Origin: Neomesorhizobium albiziae
GTDB taxonomy: Bacteria; Pseudomonadota; Alphaproteobacteria; Rhizobiales; Rhizobiaceae
NCBI RefSeq assembly: GCF_900114255.1
Contig: NZ_FOSL01000011.1
Coordinates: forward strand, 117,619-181,618
Direction: 5' to 3'
DNA length: 64,000 nucleotides
Positions within the stretch are counted from its first letter, which is position 1, and every line of letters starts with the position of its first letter. Positions 9,265 through 19,427 of this stretch are shown here, one piece after another. The notes under the pieces were generated by a model, which was not told the DNA's origin, searched no databases, and saw only the letters and a program-made list of their open reading frames with translations. The position numbers and the translations under genes are program-made.

Positions 9265-9292
9265 AAAAAAGCCGGGATTGACCCGGCTTTTT
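9265..9292. terminator. Bidirectional rho-independent terminator
   Basis: Stem GCCGGG (9271-9276) / CCCGGC (9282-9287) with a 5-nt loop, flanked by A6 on the left and T5 on the right. It can end both the small plus-strand gene and gyrA on the minus strand, whose stop is at 9314. Confidence 0.85.
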
Positions 9293-9313
9293 CTTGTGCA
9301 TTGCTTCGGCGTG

Positions 9314-12094
9314 CTAGTTGTCGCCGCCCGGTTCAGCCGGGATTTCCCCGCCGCCTTCATCTTCGCCGTTCGCCTCCTCCTCGCCTTGCGGCTCGGAGAT
9401 GCGCTCGACGGAAACCACCTTTTCTTCGCCGGACGTGTTGAAGATGGTGACGCCCTTGGTGGCGCGGCTGGCAATGCGGATGCCATTGACCGGCACGCGG
9501 ATCACGGTGCCTCCATCCGACACCATCATGATCTGGTCGTCATTGCCGATCGGGAAGGCAGCCACCAGTTGGCCGATCTCGGCGGTCTTGGAAACATCGG
9601 TCGCCCGGATGCCCTTGCCGCCGCGCCCGGTCAGGCGGAAGTCGTATGACGAAGAGCGCTTGCCGTAGCCGTATTCGGTGACCGTCAGCACGAACTGCTC
9701 GTGCTGCTTGAGGAACTCGTAACGCTCGTCGGAAAGGTCCGCCTCTTCGCCGACCTCTTCGTTGGTAAGCGCGATTTCCTCGTCCTCACCCGTCGTCAGG
9801 CGGCGTTCGGCCACCGAACGCTTGAGATAGGCGGCGCGTTCGGCGGGCGGTGCCTCGACATGCTCCACGATCGCCATCGAAATGACGCGGTCGCTCTCGC
9901 CCATCGAAATGCCGCGCACGCCGACCGAGTTGCGGCTCTGGAAGACGCGGACGTCGCTGACACGGAAGCGGATGCACTGGCCGGAATTGGCGGTCAGAAG
10001 CACGTCGTCATTGTCGGTGCAGGTCTCGACGCCGAGAATCTCGTCACCTTCTTCCTCCAGCTTCATGGCGATTTTGCCGTTGCGGTTGACCTGCACGAAA
10101 TCGCTGAGCTTGTTGCGGCGAACGGTACCGCGCGTCGTGGCGAACATCACGTCGAGCTCGCCCCAGCTCGCCTCATCCTCGGGCAGCGGCATGATCGTGG
10201 TGATGCGCTCGCCCTGCTGCAGCTGCAGCAGGTTGATCAGCGCCTTGCCGCGCGACTGCGGATTGCCGATCGGCAGCCGCCAGACCTTTTCCTTGTAGAC
10301 GATGCCGCGCGAGGAGAAGAACAGCACAGGCGTATGGGTGTTCGCCACGAACAGCCGGGTGACGAAATCCTCGTCCTTGGTCGACATGCCCGAGCGGCCC
10401 TTGCCACCGCGCCGCTGGGCCCGGTACTGCGACAGCGGCACCCGCTTGATGTAGCCGGAGTGGCTGACGGTGACGACCATGTCCTCGCGCTGGATCAGGT
10501 CCTCGTCGTCCATGTCGGCGCCGCCTTCGGCGATCTCGGTACGCCGGGGCGTGCCGAACTCGTCACGAACCGCCGCAAGCTCGTCCTTGACGATCTGCTG
10601 GATGCGGGCGCGCGACGACAATATGTCGAGGAAATCGGTGATTTCGGCGCCGATGGAGTTCAGTTCGTCCGAGATCTCGTCACGACCGAGCGCCGTCAGC
10701 CGCTGCAGCCTCAGTTCGAGGATGGCGCGCGCCTGCTCCTCGGAGAGGTTGTAGGTGCCGTCCTCGTTGATGCGGTGGCGCGGATCGTCGATCAGCAGGA
10801 TCAGAGCTTCCACATCCGCCGCCGGCCAGCGGCGCGTCATCAGCTGCTCGCGCGCCGTCTGCGGATCGGGCGCCTGGCGGATCAGCTTGATCACCTCGTC
10901 GATGTTGGCGACCGCGATCGCCAGGCCGACAAGCACGTGGGCGCGCTCGCGCGCCTTTTTCAGGAGATATTTGGTGCGGCGGCTGATGACGTCCTCGCGG
11001 AAGGCGATGAACGCCTTCAGCATGTCGATCAGCGTCAGGATTTCCGGCTTGCCGCCGTTCAGCGCCACCACGTTGGCGCCGAACGAGGTCTGCAGCGGCG
11101 TGTAGCGGTAGAGCTGGTTCAGGACGACATCGGCGACCGCATCGCGCTTCAGCTCGATGACCACGCGGTAGCCCTGGCGGTCGCTTTCGTCGCGGATATC
11201 GGAAATGCCCTCGATGCGCTTCTCGCGCACCAGGTCGGCCATTTTCTCGATCATCGACGCCTTGTTCACCTGGAAGGGAACCTCGGTGATGACGATCGAC
11301 TCGCGGTCGCCCGACCGCTGCTCGATGTTGACGCGGCCGCGCATCAGGATGGAGCCGCGGCCGGTCGAATAGGCATTGTAGATGCCGGAGCGGCCAAGGA
11401 TGATCCCGCCGGTCGGGAAATCCGGGCCGGGGATGATCTCCATCAGCTCCGGAAGTTCCATCGCCGGGTTGTCGATTAGCGCGATGGTGCCGTTGACCAC
11501 TTCGGCGAGATTGTGCGGCGGGATGTTGGTGGCCATGCCGACGGCGATGCCGCCCGAACCATTGACCAGCAAGTTCGGAAACCGTGCCGGCAGGACGCGC
11601 GGCTCTTCGGCCGACGCATCGTAGTTGTCCTGGAAATCGACGGTTTCCTTGTCGATGTCCTCGATCAGCTCGTGCGCCACCTTGGTCAGGCGCGACTCGG
11701 TGTAGCGCATCGCCGCCGGCGGATCGCCGTCGATGGAGCCGAAATTGCCCTGCCCGTCGATCAGCGGCACCCGCATCGACCAGTCCTGCGCCATGCGCAC
11801 CAGGGCGTCGTAGATGGAGGCGTCGCCGTGCGGATGGTATTTACCCATCACATCGGCGACCGGTCGTGCCGACTTCACGTATTTGCGGTTCCAGTGGTAG
11901 CCGCTCTCATGGGCCGCATAGATAATGCGCCGGTGCACCGGCTTCAGCCCGTCGCGCACGTCCGGCAGCGCCCGGCTGACGATCACGCTCATGGCGTAAT
12001 CGAGATAGGAGCGCTGCATCTCCTCGATGATGGAAATCGGCTCGATGCCGTTGGGGCCGCCGTCGCCGCCGCGCGGTGTCTTCTGGTCAGTCAA
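9314..12094 (-). CDS. gyrA: DNA gyrase subunit A
   Basis: A 926-residue GyrA, the breakage-reunion subunit of the enzyme that introduces negative supercoils. The catalytic Tyr is in [10 protein letters not shown], the quinolone region reads [17 protein letters not shown], and the GyrA box appears as QRRGGKG. Compared with E. coli, the residue equivalent to Ser83 is Ala, a natural state in several alphaproteobacteria that lowers quinolone sensitivity. Six beta-propeller repeats follow, and the protein ends in a long acidic tail ([10 protein letters not shown]). It is transcribed alone and ends at the bidirectional terminator. Confidence 0.98.
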   Translation of the reverse strand: MTDQKTPRGGDGGPNGIEPISIIEEMQRSYLDYAMSVIVSRALPDVRDGLKPVHRRIIYAAHESGYHWNRKYVKSARPVADVMGKYHPHGDASIYDALVRMAQDWSMRVPLIDGQGNFGSIDGDPPAAMRYTESRLTKVAHELIEDIDKETVDFQDNYDASAEEPRVLPARFPNLLVNGSGGIAVGMATNIPPHNLAEVVNGTIALIDNPAMELPELMEIIPGPDFPTGGIILGRSGIYNAYSTGRGSILMRGRVNIEQRSGDRESIVITEVPFQVNKASMIEKMADLVREKRIEGISDIRDESDRQGYRVVIELKRDAVADVVLNQLYRYTPLQTSFGANVVALNGGKPEILTLIDMLKAFIAFREDVISRRTKYLLKKARERAHVLVGLAIAVANIDEVIKLIRQAPDPQTAREQLMTRRWPAADVEALILLIDDPRHRINEDGTYNLSEEQARAILELRLQRLTALGRDEISDELNSIGAEITDFLDILSSRARIQQIVKDELAAVRDEFGTPRRTEIAEGGADMDDEDLIQREDMVVTVSHSGYIKRVPLSQYRAQRRGGKGRSGMSTKDEDFVTRLFVANTHTPVLFFSSRGIVYKEKVWRLPIGNPQSRGKALINLLQLQQGERITTIMPLPEDEASWGELDVMFATTRGTVRRNKLSDFVQVNRNGKIAMKLEEEGDEILGVETCTDNDDVLLTANSGQCIRFRVSDVRVFQSRNSVGVRGISMGESDRVISMAIVEHVEAPPAERAAYLKRSVAERRLTTGEDEEIALTNEEVGEEADLSDERYEFLKQHEQFVLTVTEYGYGKRSSSYDFRLTGRGGKGIRATDVSKTAEIGQLVAAFPIGNDDQIMMVSDGGTVIRVPVNGIRIASRATKGVTIFNTSGEEKVVSVERISEPQGEEEANGEDEGGGEIPAEPGGDN

Positions 12095-12450
12095 ATTGGA
12101 TCACAATCACAATGGGAATCACACATGCTATATATAGGAAAGCCCCGGAATTCTCCAATGCGGCCGGGTTTTTTCCCGCTCTGAATTGAGACGATATTTC
12201 AAATGGATATCACCGTTTGTAACTGCCTGCGACAGCATGTCAGCAAGGCGAAACCAATGCATGTCGCCCGAAAGTGTCCTCGGTTTCGGGAGAAACGACA
12301 TGCACAAACAAGAAGCCACAGGGTGGCCGCCGAATCCCATTCGACGCGACGCGCTGCAGGGCTGACGGCGATTGCCGAACCCGGCGGCGCCATCCCGGTC
12401 TGGCATCATCGCCGTGAACGGGTTAGCGTGAGTGTGAGGGGACCCGCTTC
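12095..12450. other. gyrA / marC-like divergent intergenic region
   Basis: About 355 bp between divergent starts. It holds repeat copy A1 (12258-12360) and presumably the gyrA promoter just after 12094. No gene seen. Confidence 0.6.
12258..12360. repeat. Dispersed palindromic repeat, family A, copy 1
   Basis: Two-hairpin element. The first hairpin has arms TGCATGTCG (12258-12266) and CGACATGCA (12296-12304). The second has imperfect arms and ends in CGCGCTGCAG. Close copies lie at 55807-55898 and 59095-59196. Such elements are common in Mesorhizobium intergenic regions. Confidence 0.8.
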
Positions 12451-13080
12451 ATGCCGAGCTATGACAGCCTTTTCAATGCCTTCGTCACCATTCTGGTGAC
12501 GATCGACCCGCCGGGGCTGGCGCCGCTTTTCCTGGCGGTGACGCGCGGCATGAACCGCGACGAGCGGCGGCAGGTCTCGATCCGCGCTTCGATCATCGGC
12601 TTCGCGGTGCTGGCGCTGTTTGCGGTGGCAGGCGCGGCAATCCTCTCGGTCTTCGGCATCACGCTGCCGGCATTCCGGGTCGCCGGCGGCTTCCTGCTGT
12701 TCTTCATCGCCTTCGAGATGGTTTTCGAGAAGCGCCAGGACCGCAAGGAAAAGATCTCGGACGTCGCCATCACCCGCGACCACATCCACAACGTCGCCGC
12801 GTTTCCGCTCGCCATTCCGCTGATCGCCGGGCCGGGCGCCATTTCCGCGACCGTGCTCCTGTCGGGCGGGCTCCCGGGCATTGCCGGTCAGGCAGCGCTC
12901 GTCGCCATCATCTTCGTCTGCCTCGCCCTTACCTATTTGGTGTTCCTGCTCGCCGAACGCGTCGACCGCATTCTCGGACAGACCGGGCGCTCAATCCTGA
13001 CGCGACTGCTTGGCGTCATCCTCGCCGCGCTGGCCGTTCAGTTCGTGGCCGACGGCATCAAGGCGCTGATGGCGGCGTAA
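12451..13080 (+). CDS. MarC-family integral membrane protein
   Basis: A 209-residue protein with six hydrophobic segments of the MarC (UPF0056) family. Typical features are FVTILVTIDPPGLAPLF at the N-terminus and PLIAGPGAISATVLL in the fourth segment. The family was once linked to multiple antibiotic resistance, but that role is not supported and the transported substrate is unknown. Start ATG 12451 follows GAGGGG. Confidence 0.9.
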   Translation: MPSYDSLFNAFVTILVTIDPPGLAPLFLAVTRGMNRDERRQVSIRASIIGFAVLALFAVAGAAILSVFGITLPAFRVAGGFLLFFIAFEMVFEKRQDRKEKISDVAITRDHIHNVAAFPLAIPLIAGPGAISATVLLSGGLPGIAGQAALVAIIFVCLALTYLVFLLAERVDRILGQTGRSILTRLLGVILAALAVQFVADGIKALMAA

Positions 13081-13104
13081 AGATCCGGCAGGCACTCTGC
13101 GAAA

Positions 13105-13545
13105 ATGGTCTCCGATATCACCCGGCATCGCCGAGCATTCTGGGAGTTCTTCGCCGAAGATCAGCCGGCGCTCAACGCCCGCACCGTGCGCGGCAACGAA
13201 TCCTCGCGCTGGCTGGCTGTCGATGCAATAGTCGTCGTGCACTACGTCGCCACCGGCGGCGTCGGCATTTTCGTGCGCGGCGCCCGCGGAACCAGAAGTG
13301 GCCTGATCAGGCAGTTTCTGTTCCCGCACCGTGAATTTCTGGTGGCCTCGCTTGGCCGTGAAAATCTGCGGCTGGCGGAAAACTTCCTGCTCGGATTTTC
13401 CCTGCGCGCCGATATGGCGGAGCGCTCCAACTGGCCGCGCGCAACCGCATGGCTTGCCGAACAATCTTCCATCTACGAGCGGGCGATGGCGCAATTGCAG
13501 CTTGAAGCGCGGCAAGCGAACCTAAAAAGTCGCGACGCGCTATAG
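13105..13545 (+). CDS. DUF4268-like hypothetical protein
   Basis: A 146-residue protein. The N-terminal RRAFWEFFAED and the C-terminal NWPRATAWLAEQ with a following helix resemble the DUF4268 fold seen in nuclease-associated proteins, but the match is from memory and weak. It starts 24 bp after the MarC gene. The overlapping minus-strand frame is judged a shadow. Function unknown. Confidence 0.6.
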   Translation: MVSDITRHRRAFWEFFAEDQPALNARTVRGNESSRWLAVDAIVVVHYVATGGVGIFVRGARGTRSGLIRQFLFPHREFLVASLGRENLRLAENFLLGFSLRADMAERSNWPRATAWLAEQSSIYERAMAQLQLEARQANLKSRDAL

Positions 13546-13601
13546 CCATGCGCCGCCACCAGCAGCGCGCAAACACGGCCCGGCTGCCGCGGTGAAGCCA
13601 A

Positions 13602-14519
13602 TCAGGGAAGTTCGGCCAGCAGCGCCTTGACGACATTGGCCGAGTTCAACGACGCCAGCGCCATGAATGTCGCCATCTCGTTGGCGCCCTCACCGCCACC
13701 GGCAAGATCGGAAAGGCTGCGCACCGCCAGGAATGGCACATCGTTGGCGAAGGTGACGTGGGCGACGGCGGCGCTCTCCATGTCGAGCACCTTGGCGCCA
13801 AAGGTCTTCAGCACATATTCGCGGAACTCGGCGTTGTCGACGAAAGCCTGGCCGGAAACGCCATTGCCGCCAACGATGATTTTCGGCGGTTGCGACAGGC
13901 ACTTGTTCTGCGGGGCGCAATCCTCGAGGTCGAGCTTTGCGGCGACCTTGCGTGCCGCCTCGAGCATGGCCGGGTCGCTCTCGAACCAGAACTTCGTGAC
14001 CTCCGCCTCGCTGCCCTTTCTGGCGACGCCGACAGAGCGCGGCACGATCATGCCGTATCCCTCGAACTGGTCCTTGGGCAGGAAAGGCGGGAGCTCGTAC
14101 CCCTCGCCGGTCTTGCGGGCGAACACCGCTTCCAGATATTGGCCCCACTGGTCGGCGACGACCACGTCGCCGATGTTGAGTGCGGGATCGACGCCGCCGG
14201 CGATGCCCGAAAAGATCACCGATTTGATGACGAACTGGTCAAGCGCCGATTGCATGGTCATCGCGGCGTTGACCATGCTGACGCCGCTGAGAAACAGCAC
14301 GACATCCTTGCCGCCAAGCCTGCCGGTGATGAACTTGCGGCCGTTGATCGTGTGTTCGGCCCTTTCCGAAAGATCCGCCTGCAAGGCGACCCATTCGGGT
14401 GGAAACGCCGAAACGACGGCAATCCGTGGCTTTTCGTCGAGGCGCTCTGCTGCGACGGCGGCAGCCGCCATCGCCACAAGGAACACGCAGAGCGCTGCAA
14501 GGCGCGTCATCAAACCCAT
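13602..14519 (-). CDS. Exported nucleoside phosphorylase / MTA-SAH nucleosidase-like protein
   Basis: A 305-residue protein with a Sec signal peptide (hydrophobic core over residues 4-23, ending AVAAE) and a PNP/UDP phosphorylase-family domain. Family features are FSGIAGGVDPALNIGDVVVAD, NGVSGQAFVDN and the active-site region VLDMESAAVAHV near residue 240. The last part (RSLSDLAGG) supplies the usual catalytic Asp. The export signal implies a periplasmic nucleoside-cleaving role, perhaps salvage. The GGAAGGA site fits ATG 14519. Confidence 0.85.
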   Translation of the reverse strand: MGLMTRLAALCVFLVAMAAAAVAAERLDEKPRIAVVSAFPPEWVALQADLSERAEHTINGRKFITGRLGGKDVVLFLSGVSMVNAAMTMQSALDQFVIKSVIFSGIAGGVDPALNIGDVVVADQWGQYLEAVFARKTGEGYELPPFLPKDQFEGYGMIVPRSVGVARKGSEAEVTKFWFESDPAMLEAARKVAAKLDLEDCAPQNKCLSQPPKIIVGGNGVSGQAFVDNAEFREYVLKTFGAKVLDMESAAVAHVTFANDVPFLAVRSLSDLAGGGEGANEMATFMALASLNSANVVKALLAELP

Positions 14520-14636
14520 GCCGAACGATCCTTCCGCTGAAACCTGCTATTCGTGAAAGCAGGCCGGGCAACGAACATGCAGTTCCCTAGAGCGTACACT
14601 CAGGTGGAACCGTTACGCCGCTCTTTGTTTGTTGGC

Positions 14637-14682
14637 GCATCGGATTTTTCCGAAAACCGCTGCGCACTTTTCGGTCCGATGC
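14637..14682. repeat. Short palindromic repeat downstream of ssb
   Basis: Arms GCATCGGA (14637-14644) and TCCGATGC (14675-14682) enclose TTTTTCCGAAAACC...TTTTCGG. This matches a very common rhizobial palindromic repeat known to me. It lies 8 bp after the ssb stop and could act as a transcript end or stabilising hairpin. Confidence 0.7.
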
Positions 14683-14690
14683 TCTGGAAA

Positions 14691-15212
14691 TCAGAACGGG
14701 ATCTCGTCGTCGAGTTCGCGCGAGCCGCCCCCGCCGCCGCGGTTTCCGCCGCCGCCGCCTCGATTGCCGCCGCCATAGCCGTCATTCGGACCGGACTGGC
14801 CGAAATCGGAACTGCGCCCGCCGCCACCGCCGTAGCTTACCTGTCCGCCGCCGTCGCCCTGGCCGCGCGAATCCAGCATCTGCAATTCGCCGCGGAACTT
14901 TTGCAGCACGATTTCGGTCGAATAGCGCTCGACGCCGTCCTTTTCCCATTTGCGGGTCTGCAGCTGGCCTTCGATGTAAACCTTCATGCCCTTCTTCAGG
15001 TACTGCTCGGCAACCTTGGCGAGGTTGTCGTTGAAGATGACCACCTGGTGCCACTCGGTCTTTTCCTTGCGGTCGCCGGAATTCTTGTCGCGCCAGGTCT
15101 CCGAGGTCGCGATGCGCAGATTGACCACCGGTTCCCCGGAATTCAGCCGACGGATTTCCGGGTCCGCGCCCAGATTGCCCACCAGAATGACCTTGTTGAC
15201 GCTACCCGCCAT
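14691..15212 (-). CDS. ssb: Single-stranded DNA-binding protein
   Basis: A 173-residue SSB. The OB-fold (residues 1-110) begins [19 protein letters not shown] and has WHQVVIFN and [12 protein letters not shown] Gly-rich linker with GGGGG runs leads to the acidic tip DDEIPF, which binds partner proteins. It covers single-stranded DNA in replication, repair and recombination. A LexA box lies 121 bp upstream, so damage induction is likely. Confidence 0.97.
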   Translation of the reverse strand: MAGSVNKVILVGNLGADPEIRRLNSGEPVVNLRIATSETWRDKNSGDRKEKTEWHQVVIFNDNLAKVAEQYLKKGMKVYIEGQLQTRKWEKDGVERYSTEIVLQKFRGELQMLDSRGQGDGGGQVSYGGGGGRSSDFGQSGPNDGYGGGNRGGGGGNRGGGGGSRELDDEIPF

Positions 15213-15332
15213 GACATTTTCTCCACGCTCGTCCGAAACAGACCGATAAATTCAGCCGGCGCATCCTATCCGATCAGCCTTCGGCATGCGCCGCCGCCGG
15301 CGTAAAACGGCGCACTGTCCACAGTAATATTT

Positions 15333-15347
15333 GTTCGCTTTTTGTTC
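15333..15347. promoter_or_regulatory. LexA (SOS) box upstream of ssb
   Basis: GTTC at 15333-15336, seven bases, GTTC at 15344-15347: an exact match to the alphaproteobacterial LexA consensus GTTC-N7-GTTC. It is 121 bp before the ssb start and far from uvrA, which has its own box. Confidence 0.8.
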
Positions 15348-15454
15348 TAGAGCAAACCATCGAGGAACGCAAGACGTAGCGGCCAGCCGTTCGCCGCCCC
15401 TTGTGGAAAAGGGGGCGGCGTTGCGGTCGCCATTCCTTTCCCCCATCGATCGGT

Positions 15455-15557
15455 CTACAGCGCCGCGCGTCGTTTCAGACGCGCAAAGGTCGCTGTAGCA
15501 CTTTGATTTTCTGCATAATTTTGTCCTTAAATCGATTCTGATCTAAGGAATTATGCA
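15455..15557. repeat. Two-hairpin palindromic repeat, family F
   Basis: Outer arms CTACAGCG (15455-15462) / CGCTGTAG (15491-15498) enclose GCGCGTC / GACGCGC. A second hairpin has arms TGCATAATT (15512-15520) / AATTATGCA (15549-15557). This arrangement is a familiar rhizobial intergenic element. Single copy in this window. Confidence 0.7.
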
Positions 15558-16126
15558 AGTAGAGATGGTCCGCAAAGCGAACCCGGAGTGAGGTCAACCG
15601 TCAATATGCGAACCAACCGCAGGCGTGAAACGATCGATCATTGGCCCGGCCCCAAACAAATGGCCCCGCCGCTATGCTTTCAAGCGGTCGGGGCCTGTTT
15701 CGGGCAATGCCCTTGATGCCGGGAGGGTTTTACCGGCTTTGTTCTTCGGGTGCTCATCGGCGCGCAGCCGCATGACCCGACAAGTGGTCTCTGATTGTGG
15801 GTGAATCAGCAGGTTCGGTTTGCTGCCTCGGCAAGCACTACGCCTGCTGCGGCTCCGCTTCCGTGCGGAGCCTTTCTGAACAGTCCGGTGGGGTCATGCC
15901 TCGCTCCTGATCTGTTGCTCCGATTGCCTCTCGAAATCTCCAAAACCGCGCGTTCGCGGCGTCTCGCAAACCACATCAACGTTTCGCGATTTCGGGTCCG
16001 AAGACAGCCAAACTCTGCATCCCCCATACCGCTGCGTCAACCATTTTGCCGGCTCAGACGGCAAAAAGTGATCCATGTAACAGAAAACGTGATGGCTGGT
16101 TTTCCACACCGGTTTGTCAGGAGCGT
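15558..16126. other. Unassigned stretch between ssb and uvrA
   Basis: No convincing protein gene. Two strong hairpins are visible. One pairs GGCCCCGCCGCT with AGCGGTCGGGGCC at about 15662-15694. The other, GGCTCCGC (15851-15858) / GCGGAGCC (15865-15872), is followed by TTTCT and resembles a terminator. A structured untranslated RNA ending near 15877 is possible but not identified. Confidence 0.4.
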
Positions 16127-16141
16127 GTTCGGTCTTTGTTC
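16127..16141. promoter_or_regulatory. LexA (SOS) box upstream of uvrA
   Basis: GTTC (16127-16130), seven bases GGTCTTT, GTTC (16138-16141): an exact GTTC-N7-GTTC match 154 bp before the uvrA start. It explains SOS induction of uvrA independently of the ssb box. Confidence 0.85.
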
Positions 16142-16294
16142 TTTTTGCTTGCCCCCTCCCGCCAAAGGCGGTTAAAAGCTCATGCGGCAAGAATTGCGGC
16201 GTCTCTCGACGGCGCAGCAAAATTACCTACATAAGTGATGGCCGGGCTGACCCGCCAATCCGAAAGATTTTTAAAGTTGAGGCGGCGGAGCGGC

Positions 16295-19219
16295 ATGGCC
16301 GACCATAAGTACATTTCCATTCGCGGCGCGCGCGAACACAATCTGAAAAACGTCGATCTCGACCTGCCGCGCGACAGCCTGGTCGTGATGACCGGCCTGT
16401 CGGGGTCGGGAAAATCCTCGCTCGCCTTCGACACCATCTACGCCGAAGGCCAGCGGCGCTATGTCGAAAGTCTTTCGGCGTATGCCCGGCAGTTCCTTGA
16501 AATGATGCAGAAGCCGGACGTCGACCAGATCGACGGCCTTTCGCCCGCGATTTCGATCGAGCAGAAGACCACCTCGAAGAACCCGCGCTCGACGGTCGGC
16601 ACCGTCACCGAAATCTACGACTACATGCGGCTTCTGTTTGCGCGCGTCGGCGTTCCCTATTCGCCGGCCACCGGCCTGCCGATCGAGAGCCAGACGGTCA
16701 GCCAGATGGTCGACCGGGTGCTGGCCGTGGAGGAAGGCACCAGGCTCTTCCTGCTGGCGCCGATCGTGCGCGGCCGCAAGGGCGAGTACAAGAAGGAACT
16801 CGCCGAGCTGCAGAAGAAAGGTTTTCAGCGCGTCAAGGTCGACGGGGTCTTCTATGAGATCGCCGATGTGCCGGCGCTGGACAAGAAATACAAGCACGAC
16901 ATCGACGTGGTGGTGGACCGCATCGTGGTGCGCGCCGACCTGGCGACGCGGCTGGCCGACTCCATCGAGACGGCGCTGAAGCTTGCCGAGGGGCTGGCCG
17001 TCGCGGAGTTCGCCGACAGGCCGCTCGACGCCAGCCAGACGGGCGAGGAATCGGTCAACAAGTCCAAGAACGAAACCCACGAACGCATTCTTTTTTCAGA
17101 GAAATTCGCCTGTCCGGTTTCGGGCTTCACCATTTCCGAGATCGAGCCGCGCCTGTTCTCGTTCAACAACCCGTTCGGCGCCTGCCCCGCCTGCGATGGG
17201 CTGGGCAGCCAGCGCGCCATCGACCCGAACCTGATCGTCCCGGACGAGAACCTGTCGCTGCGCGACGGCGCCGTCAGCCCGTGGGCGAAATCCACCTCGC
17301 CCTATTATTCGCAGACGCTGGAAGCCCTCGGCAAAGTTTATGGCTTCAAGCTCGGCGACCGATTCAGCGACCTCACCGAGGAAGCCAGGCAGGCGGTGCT
17401 GCGCGGCACCGGCGAGCGCGAGATCACCTTCCAGTATGACGACGGCCTGCGCTCCTACAAGACGACCAAGACCTTCGAGGGCGTCATTCCGAACCTCGAG
17501 CGGCGCTGGAAGGAGACCGAATCCGCCTGGATGCGCGAGGAGATCGAGCGCTTCATGTCGGCAACCCCCTGCCCGGCCTGCGCCGGCTACAGGCTGAAGC
17601 CGGAAGCGCTGGCGGTGAAGATCGCCGGAAAGCATATCGGCGAAGTCACCGAACTGTCGATCCGCAAGGCAAACCAATGGGCCGAGGAGCTGCCTGCCGC
17701 ACTCAACAGCAAGCAGAACGAGATCGCGGTCCGGGTGCTGAAGGAAATCCGCGAGCGGCTGCGCTTCCTCAACGACGTCGGCCTCGATTATCTCACGCTG
17801 TCGCGCAATTCCGGTTCGCTTTCGGGCGGCGAAAGCCAGCGCATCCGGCTGGCTTCGCAGATCGGCTCGGGGCTGACCGGCGTGCTTTACGTGCTGGACG
17901 AACCCTCCATCGGCCTGCACCAGCGCGACAATGCCCGGCTGCTCGACACGCTGAAGCACCTGCGCGACATCGGCAACACGGTGATCGTCGTCGAGCACGA
18001 CGAGGACGCCATCCTGCATGCCGACTATGTCGTCGACATCGGCCCCGCCGCCGGCATCCATGGCGGCCAGGTGATTGCCGAGGGAACGCCGCGCGACATC
18101 ATGGCCAACCCCGCTTCGATCACCGGCAAATATCTGTCGGGCGAACTGGAAATCGCTACGCCGGCGGCCCGCCGCCCGGGCAAGAAAGGCCGGCGCATCA
18201 AGGTGGCCGGCGCGCGCGGCAACAATCTGAAGAACGTGACCGCCGAGATCCCGCTCGGCACCTTCACCGCGGTCACCGGCGTTTCGGGCGGCGGCAAGTC
18301 GACCTTCCTGATCGAGACGCTGTTCAAGGCGGCCTCGCGGCGCATCATGGGCTCGCGCGAGCACCCCGCCGACCACGACCGCATCGAGGGGCTGGAGTTC
18401 CTCGACAAGGTCATCGATATCGACCAGAGCCCGATCGGCCGCACGCCGCGTTCCAACCCGGCTACCTACACCGGCGCCTTCACGCCGATCCGCGACTGGT
18501 TTGCCGGGCTGCCGGAAGCCAAGGCGCGCGGCTATCAGCCGGGGCGCTTCTCGTTCAACGTCAAGGGCGGCCGCTGCGAAGCCTGCCAGGGCGACGGCGT
18601 CATCAAGATCGAGATGCACTTCCTGCCCGACGTCTACGTCACCTGCGATGTCTGCCACGGCAAGCGCTACAACCGCGAAACGCTGGACGTCACCTTCAAA
18701 GGCAAGTCGATCGCCGACGTGCTGGACATGACCGTGGAGGAAGGCGTCGACTTCTTCGCCGCGGTGCCCGGCGTGCGCGACAAGCTGGAAACGCTGAAGC
18801 AGGTCGGCCTCGGCTACATCCACATCGGCCAGCAGGCGACGACCCTGTCCGGCGGCGAAGCCCAGCGCATCAAGCTTGCCAAGGAACTGTCGCGCAAGGC
18901 GACGGGCAAGACGCTGTACATCCTCGACGAGCCGACCACCGGCCTGCATTTCCACGACGTGGCGAAGCTTCTGGAAGTGCTGCACGAACTGGTCGACCAG
19001 GGCAACACGGTGGTGGTCATCGAGCACAACCTCGAAGTCATCAAGACCGCCGACTGGGTGCTCGACCTCGGGCCGGAAGGCGGCGACGGCGGCGGCGAAC
19101 TGGTGGCTTCCGGCACGCCGGAAGACATCGTCAGGGAAAAACGCAGCTACACCGGGCAGTTCCTCAAGGAGTTGCTGGAGCGCAGGCCGGGCGGAAGGAA
19201 GCGCGAGGCTGCGGAGTAG
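16295..19219 (+). CDS. uvrA: Excinuclease ABC subunit A
   Basis: A 974-residue UvrA, the damage-sensing ATPase of nucleotide excision repair. It begins [20 protein letters not shown], the usual start; the frame runs upstream to 16235 without homology. There are two ABC ATPase modules with Walker [10 protein letters not shown] and GVSGGGKST, signatures [10 protein letters not shown] and [10 protein letters not shown], and zinc-finger cysteines in CPAC...CPAC and CEACQGDG...CDVCHGKR. A LexA box lies at 16127-16141. Immediately downstream is the retron islet. Confidence 0.98.
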   Translation: MADHKYISIRGAREHNLKNVDLDLPRDSLVVMTGLSGSGKSSLAFDTIYAEGQRRYVESLSAYARQFLEMMQKPDVDQIDGLSPAISIEQKTTSKNPRSTVGTVTEIYDYMRLLFARVGVPYSPATGLPIESQTVSQMVDRVLAVEEGTRLFLLAPIVRGRKGEYKKELAELQKKGFQRVKVDGVFYEIADVPALDKKYKHDIDVVVDRIVVRADLATRLADSIETALKLAEGLAVAEFADRPLDASQTGEESVNKSKNETHERILFSEKFACPVSGFTISEIEPRLFSFNNPFGACPACDGLGSQRAIDPNLIVPDENLSLRDGAVSPWAKSTSPYYSQTLEALGKVYGFKLGDRFSDLTEEARQAVLRGTGEREITFQYDDGLRSYKTTKTFEGVIPNLERRWKETESAWMREEIERFMSATPCPACAGYRLKPEALAVKIAGKHIGEVTELSIRKANQWAEELPAALNSKQNEIAVRVLKEIRERLRFLNDVGLDYLTLSRNSGSLSGGESQRIRLASQIGSGLTGVLYVLDEPSIGLHQRDNARLLDTLKHLRDIGNTVIVVEHDEDAILHADYVVDIGPAAGIHGGQVIAEGTPRDIMANPASITGKYLSGELEIATPAARRPGKKGRRIKVAGARGNNLKNVTAEIPLGTFTAVTGVSGGGKSTFLIETLFKAASRRIMGSREHPADHDRIEGLEFLDKVIDIDQSPIGRTPRSNPATYTGAFTPIRDWFAGLPEAKARGYQPGRFSFNVKGGRCEACQGDGVIKIEMHFLPDVYVTCDVCHGKRYNRETLDVTFKGKSIADVLDMTVEEGVDFFAAVPGVRDKLETLKQVGLGYIHIGQQATTLSGGEAQRIKLAKELSRKATGKTLYILDEPTTGLHFHDVAKLLEVLHELVDQGNTVVVIEHNLEVIKTADWVLDLGPEGGDGGGELVASGTPEDIVREKRSYTGQFLKELLERRPGGRKREAAE

Positions 19220-19257
19220 AGCGGTGGCTAGGCGGGCATAAACGTGAGCGAGTAGCC

Positions 19258-19286
19258 TTGGTGTTCAGCCCGCGTTCGTGCTAATT
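19258..19286 (+). promoter_or_regulatory. Possible promoter of the retron
   Basis: TTGGTG (19258-19263), a 17-bp gap and CTAATT (19281-19286) resemble -35/-10 hexamers. Transcription would begin near 19292, exactly where the candidate a1 repeat starts. This is inference from spacing; the hexamers are imperfect. Confidence 0.35.
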
Positions 19287-19291
19287 GCGCT

Positions 19292-19424
19292 TGGGCTTGC
19301 GGATAGATTCTGCTGTTGTTGTTTCGGCGATAGTTGATATCAATGCACGGCTTACTGCCCGACCATTCCTTACGGACTGTCCTATGTGGTCCGACGCCTT
19401 GGCGAACGAGTATCCGCAAGCCCA
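19292..19424 (+). ncRNA. Candidate retron msr-msd RNA (a1/a2 bounded)
   Basis: A perfect 14-bp inverted repeat, TGGGCTTGCGGATA (19292-19305) and TATCCGCAAGCCCA (19411-19424), encloses about 105 bases directly before the retron reverse transcriptase. In retrons the a1/a2 repeats pair to hold the template RNA, and the priming guanosine lies at the end of a1; here G19306 is the first base after a1 (context AUAG). Possible hairpins inside are CGGAC (19373-19377) / GTCCG (19389-19393) and CGCC/GGCG (19395-19404). The msr/msd boundary cannot be set by eye. Confidence 0.72.
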
Positions 19425-19427
19425 TTC

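Noticed and set aside
9701..11479. 592-codon plus-strand frame opposite gyrA
   Set aside because: Complete overlap with the certain gyrA gene; composition typical of antisense reading.
12991..13515. 174-codon minus-strand frame opposite the DUF4268-like gene
   Set aside because: Overlaps both MarC and the plus-strand gene; the plus-strand product has better protein character.
15795..16175. 126-codon plus-strand frame before uvrA
   Set aside because: Runs through the LexA box, lacks a ribosome site and homology.
17096..19027. 643-codon minus-strand frame opposite uvrA
   Set aside because: Shadow of uvrA; no homology.
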